From JASFBA01 sp036172265 (GTDB taxonomy: Bacteria; Chloroflexota; Chloroflexia; DTKN01): DNA of 64,000 bases. This document shows positions 17,304-27,600 of this stretch, piece after piece. Every line of letters begins with the position of its first letter. The first letter of the stretch is position 1. A program made the translations under genes and the position numbers. The DNA lies in assembly GCA_036172265.1 (NCBI GenBank), contig JASFBA010000099.1, positions 1 through 64,000 of the forward strand, read 5' to 3'. Below the pieces are notes generated by a model. The model had not been told where the DNA came from, searched no databases, and saw only the letters and a list, made by a program, of their open reading frames with translations.

Positions 17304-20300
17304 ATCTGGCTCCGAAGTATTTGCCCTTCCAGCAGCGCCAGCAGTCCATAGACCAGCCAGAAGGTGGCGGCCCAGTCGGGGGCAAAAAAGAGGCCGTCCA
17401 GGAAGCCGTGGAAAAGGGCATAGACAACGCTCCCCAGCAGGGCCAGGGCGAGAATCCGGCCGGCCGTCTCTGCGCCGCGCCGATAGGTGCGGAAAGCCCG
17501 GACCAGAAAGGCGCCATACAGCCATACCCCCACGGCCAACCCCAGTAGCCCCAGGCGCGTCCAGAACTCCAGGATGCCGTTGTTGGGGTTCCAGTAGGCC
17601 TCTCTCTCCCCGAAGAGGGCTCGGTAGTGGCTGTAGAAGGCGTCCAACCCCAGCCCCACCCACGGGCTCTGCTCCACCAGCACCCAGGCCTTGCGCCACA
17701 ACTCCAGCCGGTTGAGCAAGGTATCCAGCGCCAGCAACCGACCCAGGCCTCCTGTAAGCCAAGCAAAAAGCCCCACCGCTGCCCCGGCCCCCAGTTCGAT
17801 CCAGAGTACCGTCCGGCTGTGCACCAGGCCGTAGAGGAGCACGACCAGCGCTACGGCGATATAACCGGCCCGCGAGTAGGTCAGGACAAAGGCCAGCGTG
17901 ATCGGCAACAGGGCCAGCCCGTAGAGCACCCGCCGGCACCCCATAGGCAGGAAAAGCGCCGCCGCAGCAGCCAGGACCAGCACCCGCCCCAGGAAAAGGG
18001 CCAGGGCGTTGGCCGAAAAGGTGCCATAGACCGAGGTGGCCCGGCGCACCCCATCGGCCACCTCGGCCTGCATCCAGGGGGTCAGGACCTGCACGATGCC
18101 GCCCAACCCCACCAGTGCTCCGCTCAACACCAGGGTGTCCACCGGCCACCAGGCCCGATCCTTCCGGCCGCGATAGGCCAGCAGAAGAAGCGGATAGAGG
18201 AGCAGCGGTTCCAGGATCGTCACCCGATACTCCCGCAGGGAAAGGCGGAGCAGGCCGGCCCCTTCGACCGTCGGAAAAGCGGGGTCCGTGCTCCAGAGGA
18301 GCGAACCGGTGCAGACCAGCAAAAAGGCCAGGGCCGGCAGGAGCAGTCCCCAAGACCGGTTTCTTCCGGGACGCAGGACTTCCGGGTGCCGCAGGACGTG
18401 CATTCCTCCGGCGACGGCGCAGGCCAGGAGGGCAATTTCCAGGAGGGAGAAACGCCCTCCGGCCAGTGTGGCTGGCTGAGCATAGAGGGGGATAACGAAG
18501 ACGGCCCCCAGGAGGGCCAGGTCCAGCCGCAGGAGGGCCAGGAGCACCAGGACGACCAGGGCGGCCAAGGCGGCAGGAAACGGCAGCGGGCGATAGATGG
18601 CGGCCAAGGCCAGGGCCAGCCCGCCCAAGATGATCGGCCGCTGCCAGCGTTCTGGGATGCGCCGAAAGCGTTCCACCCAACGCCACAGCCAGGACCAGAA
18701 GGCCTCCAATCCGGCCGGCAGACGCAGGAGGAGCAGAGCAGACACCGCTACCAGCCCCAGGGAAAAGGCGGCCGTAAGCGTAGGAAAGAGCCATGGGTAA
18801 GGAGGTTCCCGCACGATATAACAGCCGCGCAGCACCCCGGCCGGCCCTTCGACGACGAAGGTGTGTCGTCCATCGGTCAGGCCCTCAGCAGCGATGTAGC
18901 GGGCCTCTATCCCCTCGTTTCGCCAGAACTTTAGGAGACAAGGCCGCCCGTCTACTTCAACCCGGACAGTCGAAGGACTTACCCCACTCGGCAGGAGCAG
19001 GTCCAGGCGCGTACCCAGAAAAGCCTCTTCTACGCGCCCGACGGCCTCCAGCGTGTGATAGCCTACGCCCAAGGGGATGCCTTCTTTTGCCCAGGCCTGT
19101 ACGATCTCGTAGGCCGGCAATGGGGTGAAGTCGTAGCCCACCAGGGCGAAAAATTGGGTGGGGTCCTCCGCCTTTGGGGGAGGGCCGCCCCAGCGCAGGA
19201 ACCAGAGGTTCCGTACCCCCATCCAGGGCCACTCGCTCAGGGAACGTTCCAGCGCCTCCACGATGTATCGGCCCTTGACTTCCTCGCTGACCGATTCCCC
19301 CCACGGACTGGGCCGGCCGCTCCATCCCGGCGGCGTGGCATTCCATCCCAGTTCGCCCACCCAGACGGCCTTCCCCTCGTCGCCAAAGCGCTCCATCACC
19401 TCACGTAAAAGCACCACCCGGGAGACATCGGTGCGGGTGACCGGACGCCACTTTCCCCGGTCAAACCCCAAAGGGGAACGCTCGGTAGGAGGCTGTCCCA
19501 GGCCGTACAGTTGGGCCGACATCACCTCGAAGCAACCTTTCCCACCTGCCTGGTAGACCGCTTCCAGAAAGGCCAGGTCGCTCATGTGGCGTGGGTCCAG
19601 TCCGTCATTGGGGGCCAGGCTGGGGAAAAGCACGGTGACCGTGGGGTCGGCCTCTTTGGCCCGCCGGTAGCCCAGACAGAGGAGTTCGACGAAGCGCTGG
19701 GGGTCGATCGGGGCCCAGTTCCACTCGTTGGCCAGGTTGGGCTCGTTCCAAATTTGGATATAGTGCACCTTTCCCCGGTAACGGGAGACGACTGCGTAGA
19801 CAAAGTCGCCATAGTCCTCCAGGCGGTCCGGCGGCCCGGTGATGTCCCGGTTGGGATCCTCGGCCAGGGCGGCGCGAAGGCGCTCCGAAGCCAGGGCCTC
19901 TGGCCGGGCCCAATCCGGCGGCCGGTCCAGGCGGACGATGAGTTCCAGCCCATACTCCTGGACCAGGGCCACGATCCGGTCGTAATGCTCCCAGGTGCTC
20001 CGGGCATAGCGCTCGTCCCAGAAATCCCCCTTGGCATCCGGCTCGATTTGATCCCAGGGAAACTGCTGTTTGACCCAGCGGGCACCCATCTGCACCGCCA
20101 TCTCCAGCGTTCGACGGATGGCCGCCTCGTCCGGTTCGCGATCCAGGAAGAGGTTGACCCCCAGGGGTGGGACATCGGCCTGAGGAATGCGGGGAAGGTC
20201 GGCTCCCCAGGCTATGCCGCGCTGGAAGGCGTTATCCAGCCCGAGAACTAGCCCCAGGCCGGCCGTAAGCAGGGCTAGAAGCAAAAAGAAAACCCCGATT

Positions 20301-20383
20301 TGACAAAATTGAAGTTTTGTGGTATACTGATTTTTTGAAGTTTCGCTAAAATTAGACCTGTACTTATGCGGTGGGGCATCCAT
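17300..20383 (-). CDS. Glycosidase-like domain fused to O-antigen ligase/polymerase domain
   Basis: The protein has 1027 aa. A signal-anchor helix (about 29-47) is followed by a clan GH-A-like TIM barrel (about 60-420). The putative acid/base is Glu214 in IWNEPNL and the putative nucleophile is Glu344 in VGELGWNA, so hydrolase chemistry looks intact. A short beta-rich linker (about 440-530) follows. The rest has multiple membrane helices ending in a Wzy/WaaL-type module with TYSRAGYIA and WNPNNGILEFW. Such ligases join or polymerise surface glycans. The fusion suggests one protein that trims and transfers a surface polysaccharide (inference). The ATG at 20383 has only a weak ribosome binding site. 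The rpoB promoter lies inside this coding start. Confidence 0.82.
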   Translation of the reverse strand: MDAPPHKYRSNFSETSKNQYTTKLQFCQIGVFFLLLALLTAGLGLVLGLDNAFQRGIAWGADLPRIPQADVPPLGVNLFLDREPDEAAIRRTLEMAVQMGARWVKQQFPWDQIEPDAKGDFWDERYARSTWEHYDRIVALVQEYGLELIVRLDRPPDWARPEALASERLRAALAEDPNRDITGPPDRLEDYGDFVYAVVSRYRGKVHYIQIWNEPNLANEWNWAPIDPQRFVELLCLGYRRAKEADPTVTVLFPSLAPNDGLDPRHMSDLAFLEAVYQAGGKGCFEVMSAQLYGLGQPPTERSPLGFDRGKWRPVTRTDVSRVVLLREVMERFGDEGKAVWVGELGWNATPPGWSGRPSPWGESVSEEVKGRYIVEALERSLSEWPWMGVRNLWFLRWGGPPPKAEDPTQFFALVGYDFTPLPAYEIVQAWAKEGIPLGVGYHTLEAVGRVEEAFLGTRLDLLLPSGVSPSTVRVEVDGRPCLLKFWRNEGIEARYIAAEGLTDGRHTFVVEGPAGVLRGCYIVREPPYPWLFPTLTAAFSLGLVAVSALLLLRLPAGLEAFWSWLWRWVERFRRIPERWQRPIILGGLALALAAIYRPLPFPAALAALVVLVLLALLRLDLALLGAVFVIPLYAQPATLAGGRFSLLEIALLACAVAGGMHVLRHPEVLRPGRNRSWGLLLPALAFLLVCTGSLLWSTDPAFPTVEGAGLLRLSLREYRVTILEPLLLYPLLLLAYRGRKDRAWWPVDTLVLSGALVGLGGIVQVLTPWMQAEVADGVRRATSVYGTFSANALALFLGRVLVLAAAAALFLPMGCRRVLYGLALLPITLAFVLTYSRAGYIAVALVVLLYGLVHSRTVLWIELGAGAAVGLFAWLTGGLGRLLALDTLLNRLELWRKAWVLVEQSPWVGLGLDAFYSHYRALFGEREAYWNPNNGILEFWTRLGLLGLAVGVWLYGAFLVRAFRTYRRGAETAGRILALALLGSVVYALFHGFLDGLFFAPDWAATFWLVYGLLALLEGQILRSQI
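20300..20328 (+). promoter_or_regulatory. rpoBC promoter
   Basis: Consensus TTGACA and TATACT are separated by 17 bp. Predicted start is near 20335, giving a leader of about 378 nt before rpoB. The leader contains GC-rich inverted stretches but no riboswitch or small gene that I recognise. The ribosomal rplKAJL genes that often precede rpoB are absent. Confidence 0.85.
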
Positions 20384-20522
20384 TGATCGTTCCGATCACC
20401 AGGAGATGGGCGGCCGAAGCGGGAGCACCCATCTTCCTGTTTCTTTGGCCTTCGGGCCGGATAGCCGGTTCGATTCTGACAACGGGCAAGGGCGAAAAGT
20501 TCGCCTCTATCAAACGGAAGGC

Positions 20523-20552
20523 ATTATACCCGATAACCGGCTTTTTTGTCCA
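20523..20552 (-). promoter_or_regulatory. Promoter of the glycosidase-ligase gene
   Basis: On the minus strand TGGACA and TATAAT are separated by 18 bp. Predicted start is near 20516, so this transcript and the rpoB transcript overlap antisense over roughly 180 bp. Confidence 0.6.
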
Positions 20553-20712
20553 ACAGGCGGGGGATGACCTTTGGGGTATATAGCCTGACCGTTCCCTCGT
20601 GGTGCCCCTCATCCGCAAAAGGGTGGAAAATCGCCCCTACTGGAACGGTGTGCAAAGAAGCGAGAATTCCCGCGGTAGGCGCGAGCAGTTCGATTGCGCC
20701 GAGGAGCAGAAG

Positions 20713-23700
20713 ATGGCGATCGCGATAGGACTTTCGGAACAGGCGATTCAGGAGGATATCCTTCCGGGACCGCGACACCCGATCCGGGAGGTGGGTCGGC
20801 CTCCCCGTCGCTCTTTCTCCCACATCCCCGAGGCCTTGCCCATACCCTTCTTGATCCAGACCCAACTGGATTCCTTTCGCTGGTTCGTTGAAGAGGGGTT
20901 GCGCGAACTGTTCGACGACATTTCACCGATCCAGGATTTTACCGGCCGGAAGATGGAACTCTACTTCACCGGCTACCATTTTGGCGAACCGCGCTATAGC
21001 GAACAGGAAGCCCGCGAACGCGATGCCACCTACGCCCGTCCTCTGCGGGTGCAGGTTCGGCTGCTGATGAAAGAGACCGGCGAGGTCCGCGAACAGGAGA
21101 TCTTCTTCGGCGATTTCCCCTGGATGACCGACAAGGGCACCTTTATCATCAACGGGGCCGAGCGGGTGGTTGTCTCGCAACTGGTCCGTTCTCCCGGGGT
21201 CTACTTCCAGCACAAGGAGGAGACGGCCGAGGGCCGGCCGCTCTTCATCGCCAAACTCATTCCGGCACGGGGGGCCTGGTTGGATTTCGAGACCAATCGC
21301 CGCAACGTCATCTCGGTCAAGATGGACCGTCGGCGCAAAATCCCGGTCACCATCCTCTTGCGGGCCCTGGGCTATGCCACTGAAGGCGAACTGCGTGCCC
21401 TCTTCCAGCATGTGGATACCTCCAGGGAGCACTCCTTCATCGAAGCCACCCTTTCCCGCGACCCCACCACTCACCAGGAGGAGGCCCTACTGGAGATCTA
21501 TCGCCGGCTGCGACCGGGCGATCCGCCCACCCTGGAGAACGCCCGCAACCTCCTGCAAGCCATGCTCTTTGACGAACGCCGTTACAACCTGGCCCGAGTC
21601 GGCCGCTACAAGTTGAACCGCCGCCTCTGGGAAAATTATCACCTGGAACCCGACCTCAAGGAAGGCCTGGAGCGCCGTCGGGTCTGGCTGGACCTCTGGA
21701 GACAGGCTCGGGGAAAGGGGCTGGACGAGGAACTCCTCGAGCGGATGCTTCAGGAGCGGCTCTGGTGGATCACCCGCGCTCGCAACGGAGAGCCGCTTTC
21801 CTCCGAAGAACTGGCCGCCCTGCGTAAGCAAACCCGTTCCATCGCCGAACTGGCCCTGCTGGGGGAGACGGTATCCTGCTGGCGCGACGAGGCCCATCAG
21901 ATCGACTCGACGAGAGTGGACCTCTGCCCTGAGTGCGGCTGGTATATCTGCCCCCAGTGCGAGATGTGCCAGGAGGGACAGGACCTCTACATCGGACCGG
22001 AGGAATACGGTTTCGAGCACCTCTGTAGCCGCTTCTACGTGCGGGTGGTGACCAGTTACGTCGAGCCGCCTTCTCTGGATCAGCGCACGCTGACTCCGGC
22101 GGACATTGTGCGCATCGTCGAGGAACTGATTCGCCTGAACAACGGCTGGGGTGAACCCGACGATATTGACCACCTGGGCAACCGTCGGGTGCGCACCGTA
22201 GGCGAACTTGTGCAGAACCAATTTCGCATCGGCTTGCTGCGCGTCGAGCGCATCATCCGTGAGCGGATGACTCTGCACGATCCCGAGACGGTCACGCCGG
22301 GCAACCTCATCAACATCCGCCCCCTGGTGGCCGCGATCCGGGAGTTCTTCGGGGCCAGCCAACTTTCCCAGTTTATGGACCAGACCAACCCGCTGGCCGA
22401 GTTGACTCACAAGCGACGCCTTTCTGCCCTGGGGCCGGGCGGCCTCTCGCGGGAACGGGCCGGCTTCGAGGTGCGCGACGTCCATCACTCCCACTACGGA
22501 CGCATCTGCCCGGTGGAGACGCCCGAGGGCCCCAACATCGGCCTGATCGCCAGCCTGGCCACCTATGCCCGGGTTAACGAGATGGGCTTTATCGAAACCC
22601 CCTACCGGCGGGTCATCCGCGAGGTCGAAAACCGGGCCGAGGCGCTGGTCGGCCATATCTTGAGGGAGGACGTCGCCGATTCCCGAAGCGGGGAAGTAGT
22701 TGCTCCGGCCGGCACCCGAGTAGATCGGGAACTGGCCCGGCGCATCGCTGCCCTGCCCCTGAGGCGCATCGCCGTTCGCCCCCGGGTGAGCGACGAGGTC
22801 GTCTACCTCTCCGCCGACGAGGAGGAGCGCTCCGTCATCGCCCAGGCCAACGCGGCGCTGGATGAATATGGGCACTTTGTCGAAGAGCGTGTCACCGCCC
22901 GGTACGGCTCGCGCTTCGTTATTGAACGCGCTGACCGGGTGGACTTTATGGATGTTTCCCCGAAGCAGGTGGTCTCGGTTTCTACCGCCCTCATCCCCTT
23001 CCTGGAGCACGACGATGCCAACCGAGCCCTGATGGGATCGAATATGCAGCGTCAGGCCGTGCCCCTGCTCCAGCCGGAGGCCCCGATCGTGGGAACGGGG
23101 ATGGAGTACCAAGCGGCGCGGGATTCCGGCCTGGTGGTCATCGCCATGAAGGATGGGGAGGTCATCCGGACGGTAGCCGACGAGATCGTGGTGCGGGAAG
23201 ACGACGGGACGGAGCGCCATTACCCCCTGATCAATTTCCGGCGTTCCAACCAGGATACCTGCATCCACCAGCGCCCGATCGTCTACACCGGGGAGAGGGT
23301 TCGGGCCGGCCAGGTGATCGCCGACGGGCCGGCCACCGACCACGGCGAACTGGCCCTGGGGCGCAACGTCCTGGTGGCCTTTCTCCCTTGGGAGGGCGGC
23401 AACTTTGAGGACGCCGTCCTGGTGAGCGAGCGGCTGGTGCGGGAGGATATCTTCACCTCCATCCACATCGAAAAGTACGAGTGCGAGGCCCGCGATACGA
23501 AACTTGGGCCGGAAGAGATTACCCGCGACATCCCCAATGTGGGGCAGGACCTCCTGGCCAACCTCTCCGAGGAGGGCATCGTCTACATCGGGGCCGAGGT
23601 GGGGCCGGGAGACATCCTGGTGGGCAAGATCACCCCCAAGGGGGAAACCGACCTCACCGCTGAGGAGCGCCTCCTGCGGGCCATCTTTGGGGAAAAGGCC

Positions 23701-24630
23701 CGCGAGGTCAAGGACTCTTCCCTGCGGGTGCCGCATGGGGTTTCCGGCCGGGTCATTGACGTGCGCACCTTCTCCCGGGATGCGGGGGACGAACTGCCGG
23801 TGGGCGTGCACACTATGGTGCGGGTGCTCATCGCCCAGCGGCGCAAGATCGCAGCCGGGGACAAGATGGCCGGCCGACACGGCAACAAGGGGGTGATCTC
23901 CCGCATCCTTCCGGTGGAAGATATGCCCTTCCTTCCGGACGGTACGCCGGTGGACATCATCCTCAACCCGCTGGGCGTGCCCTCCCGGATGAACATCGGC
24001 CAACTCCTGGAGACCCACCTGGGGTGGGCGGCCGGCCAGTTGGGTATCCGGGTGGCTTCCCCCGTCTTTGACGGAGCAACCGAAGAGGAAGTGCGCGCCT
24101 TGCTCGCCCAAGCCGGCTTGCCCGAAAACGGCAAGATCACCCTCTACGAGGGCCGTACCGGTTTGCCCTTTGAAAGCCCCGTTACGGTCGGCCAGATCTA
24201 TATGATGAAACTGGTTCACCTGGTCGAAGACAAAATCCATGCCCGTTCTACCGGACCGTACTCCCTGGTTACCCAGCAACCGCTGGGCGGCAAGGCCCAG
24301 TTCGGCGGCCAGCGCTTCGGCGAAATGGAGGTGTGGGCTCTGGAGGCCTACGGGGCCGCCTATACCCTCCAGGAGATGCTCACCATCAAATCCGACGACA
24401 TCCTGGGCCGCAGCAAGACCTACGAGGCCATCGTCAAGGGCGAACCTATCGAAGAGGTCGGACTCCCCGAAGCCTTCAAGGTGTTGGTCAAGGAGTTGCA
24501 GAGCCTGGCCCTCTCGGTCGAGATCTTTGGCGAGGACGAAAGCCCGGTGGACATCGACGATGCCGCCCGGTCGGCCGAGCCGCTCCTGAGGCTGGAAGGC
24601 ATCAACATCTCCGGTATCGAAAAGGGCTAA
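20713..24630 (+). CDS. rpoB: RNA polymerase beta subunit
   Basis: The product is about 1305 aa. The ATG at 20713 with GAGGAG 7 bp upstream is preferred. A longer frame back to 20599 has no matching N-terminal homology. Family landmarks are the rifampicin region FFGASQLSQFMDQTNPLAEL near 545, GPGGLSRERAGFEVRDVH, and the C-terminal KVGQ-type region MMKLVHLVEDKIHARSTGPY with GGKAQFGGQRFGEMEVWALEAYGA. The protein carries a Cys cluster, CPECGWYICPQCEMC at residues 405-419, in the region before the rifampicin segment, which looks like a zinc-ribbon insertion. rpoC follows 31 bp later. Confidence 0.98.
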   Translation: MAIAIGLSEQAIQEDILPGPRHPIREVGRPPRRSFSHIPEALPIPFLIQTQLDSFRWFVEEGLRELFDDISPIQDFTGRKMELYFTGYHFGEPRYSEQEARERDATYARPLRVQVRLLMKETGEVREQEIFFGDFPWMTDKGTFIINGAERVVVSQLVRSPGVYFQHKEETAEGRPLFIAKLIPARGAWLDFETNRRNVISVKMDRRRKIPVTILLRALGYATEGELRALFQHVDTSREHSFIEATLSRDPTTHQEEALLEIYRRLRPGDPPTLENARNLLQAMLFDERRYNLARVGRYKLNRRLWENYHLEPDLKEGLERRRVWLDLWRQARGKGLDEELLERMLQERLWWITRARNGEPLSSEELAALRKQTRSIAELALLGETVSCWRDEAHQIDSTRVDLCPECGWYICPQCEMCQEGQDLYIGPEEYGFEHLCSRFYVRVVTSYVEPPSLDQRTLTPADIVRIVEELIRLNNGWGEPDDIDHLGNRRVRTVGELVQNQFRIGLLRVERIIRERMTLHDPETVTPGNLINIRPLVAAIREFFGASQLSQFMDQTNPLAELTHKRRLSALGPGGLSRERAGFEVRDVHHSHYGRICPVETPEGPNIGLIASLATYARVNEMGFIETPYRRVIREVENRAEALVGHILREDVADSRSGEVVAPAGTRVDRELARRIAALPLRRIAVRPRVSDEVVYLSADEEERSVIAQANAALDEYGHFVEERVTARYGSRFVIERADRVDFMDVSPKQVVSVSTALIPFLEHDDANRALMGSNMQRQAVPLLQPEAPIVGTGMEYQAARDSGLVVIAMKDGEVIRTVADEIVVREDDGTERHYPLINFRRSNQDTCIHQRPIVYTGERVRAGQVIADGPATDHGELALGRNVLVAFLPWEGGNFEDAVLVSERLVREDIFTSIHIEKYECEARDTKLGPEEITRDIPNVGQDLLANLSEEGIVYIGAEVGPGDILVGKITPKGETDLTAEERLLRAIFGEKAREVKDSSLRVPHGVSGRVIDVRTFSRDAGDELPVGVHTMVRVLIAQRRKIAAGDKMAGRHGNKGVISRILPVEDMPFLPDGTPVDIILNPLGVPSRMNIGQLLETHLGWAAGQLGIRVASPVFDGATEEEVRALLAQAGLPENGKITLYEGRTGLPFESPVTVGQIYMMKLVHLVEDKIHARSTGPYSLVTQQPLGGKAQFGGQRFGEMEVWALEAYGAAYTLQEMLTIKSDDILGRSKTYEAIVKGEPIEEVGLPEAFKVLVKELQSLALSVEIFGEDESPVDIDDAARSAEPLLRLEGINISGIEKG

Positions 24631-24661
24631 TTGGGTATTGGTAAGATGGAGTGGATAATAG

Positions 24662-27600
24662 ATGACTCGAATCAATGAGATCACAGCCATTCGTCTGGGC
24701 CTGGCCTCGCCGGAGGAGATCCGTCGCTGGTCGCGCGGGGAAGTGACCAAACCGGAAACCATCAACTACCGTACCCTGCGGCCGGAGCGAGACGGCCTCT
24801 TCTGTGAGCGCATCTTTGGCCCGCAAAAGGACTGGGAATGCGCCTGTGGGAAATATAAGCGAGTGCGCCACCACGGTATCGTCTGCGACAAGTGTGGGGT
24901 GGAGGTCACCCGTTCGCGGGTGCGCCGGGAACGCATGGGGCACATCGAACTGGCCGCCCCTGTGAGCCACATCTGGTTCATCAAAGGAACGCCCAGTCGG
25001 CTGGGTTTGCTCCTGGATATCACTCCTCGCAACCTGGAGCGGGTGATCTACTTTGCCGCCTATATCGTCACCGAAGTGGATGCGGAGAGGCGCGACCACC
25101 TGGTCGAACGTCTCCAACGGGAAATGGCCGAGGAACTGGCCCAGGTGGAAGCCCAAGGTCAGGAAGAGATTTCCCGCATTCGGGAACGGCTGGCCGGCGA
25201 ACTGGAACTCCTGGAACGGGCCCGGGAAGCCACCCTGCAGCGCTTTGAAGACGAACTGATCGCCCAGACGGAGCGCTTCGTTCAGATAGCCCGGGAGATC
25301 GAAGCCCAACTCCACGCCTGGGAGAGCAAACCGATCCCTCAGGACATCGTTTTTGAGCCGACCGGTGCGTTGATCGCCCAGGCCGGCGAGGTGATCTCCG
25401 GAGAGACGCTATCCCGCCTGAGCGAGGTGGCCCAGGCCGCCATCGAAGCGGCGGAGCCGGCCATTCGGGAGCAGCAGGCCCAGGCCAATCTTCAGACCCA
25501 GAGCGAACGGGACCAGCGCATCTACGTTGCCGAGCAGGAAATCGCCCGCATCGAGGAAACGATCTACGAACAGCAGGAGGCGATTCGCCTGCGCTATGAA
25601 AGCCGCCTGCGGATGATCCGGGAACTCCATCGGGGCATGCTCATGACCGAGGCCCAGTACCATGAGTACCGCGAACAGTGCGGGGCTATCTTCCGGGCCG
25701 ACATGGGAGCCGGGGCGATCCGCGAACTCCTCAGCCGGATGGACCTGGACCGCATGCAGGCCGAACTCAAGGAGGAGATGGAAAACAGCCCCTCGGCCCA
25801 GCGCCGGAAAAAGGCCGGCAAGCGCTTGCGGGTGGTGGAGGCCTTCCGGAAATCGGGCAATCGCCCGGAATGGATGATCCTGACCGTTCTACCTGTCCTA
25901 CCGCCAGACCTGCGGCCGATGGTGCAACTCGACGGTGGCCGTTTTGCCACCTCGGATCTGAACGACCTTTACCGGCGGGTGATCAACCGGAATAACCGGC
26001 TGCGCCGCCTGCTGGAACTCAAGGCCCCCGAGATCATCGTGCGCAACGAAAAGCGCATGCTCCAGGAGGCGGTGGACGCCCTTATTGATAACGGCCGGCG
26101 CGGACGGGCCGTCTCAGGCCGGGGAAAGCATCGCCTGAAGTCCCTTTCCGATATGCTCAAGGGCAAGCAGGGGCGTTTCCGCCAGAACCTTCTGGGCAAA
26201 CGGGTAGACTACTCCGGCCGTTCGGTGATCGTGGTGGGCCCGGAACTGAAACTGCACCAGTGCGGCCTGCCCAAGCGTATGGCCTTGGAACTCTTCAAGC
26301 CGTTCGTCATGCGAGGTCTGGTGGCCCGGGGCTATGCCCATAACATCAAAAGCGCCAAGCGCAGCGTTGAGCGAGTACGCCCGGAAGTCTGGGATGTCCT
26401 GGAGGAAGTGATCCAGAATTACCTGGTGCTCCTGAACCGGGCTCCTTCCCTGCACCGCCTTTCCATCCAGGCCTTTGAGCCGGTGTTGATCGAGGGCAGC
26501 GCCATCCAACTCCATCCCCTGGTCTGCACCGCCTTCGGAGCCGACTTTGACGGCGACCAGATGGCCGTGCATGTCCCCCTTTCGGAAAAGGCTCAAGAAG
26601 AGGCCCGCCAGCGGATGCTTTCCACCCTCAATCTGCTCTCCCCGGCCACGGGAGACCCCATTATCACCCCGACGCAGGAGATGGTCCTGGGTTGCTACTA
26701 CATGACCCTCATCCGCCCTGGAGCGCGAGGGGAGGGCAAATACTTCGCCGGTATCGAGGAAGCCCTGATGGCCTATGAGGCCGGAGCCATCACCCTGCAG
26801 ACCCGCATCCATATCCTCCTGCCCGAAGACTTTCGGGCCGGAGATGCCCTGGTGGAGACCTGCCTGGGGCGGGTCATTTTCAACGGTGTCCTTCCCTCGG
26901 ATCTGCGTTTCCGGAACGAGGTGGTGGATAAAAAGGCCCTCAAGCAGATCATCGCCGATTGCTATCGCTTGCACGGCCCGGAGGCGACGGCGGCGATGGC
27001 CGATCGCATCAAGCAACTGGGCTTTCAGTACGCCACCCGGGCCGGGCTGACGATCGGCATTGATGACGTCCAGATTCCTGCCCGCAAGGCGGAAATCCTG
27101 GCCCAGGCCGATGCTGAGGTGGAAAACCTGGAGCGGCAGTTCCGCCGGGGCCTCATCACCGAAGGGGAACGCTACCGGGGCACGGTGGAGATCTGGACCG
27201 AGGCCACGCAAAAGATCACCGCCGAGGTCGCTCAGACACTGGACCGCTTCGGCCCGGTGTATATGATGGCCACTTCCGGGGCCCGCGGCAACATCGAGCA
27301 GATTCGCCAGATGGCCGGCATGCGGGGTCTGATGACCGACCCGGCCGGCCGTATCATTGACCTGCCGATCCGCTCCAACTTCCGGGAGGGCCTCTCCGTC
27401 CTGGAATACTTTGTCTCGACCCACGGCGGGCGCAAGGGCCTGGCCGACACCGCCCTGCGTACGGCCGAGGCCGGCTACCTTACCCGACGCTTGGTGGATG
27501 TGGCCCAGGACGTAACCATCGCCCAGGTGGACTGCGGTACCGAAGCCGGCATCTGGATTCGCGAATCCGACAACAACATCGAGGATATGCGGGCTCGGTT

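Noticed and set aside
20599..20712. N-terminal extension of rpoB
   Set aside because: No ribosome binding site at the early start and no homology in the extension. GAGGAG precedes the ATG at 20713.
21487..24765. A 1092-codon open frame antisense to rpoB (and similar long ones antisense to rpoC at 26114-29059 and alaS at 39737-42682)
   Set aside because: These mirror high-GC codon bias of the sense gene. The translations show no recognisable family, and each faces a clearly conserved gene.
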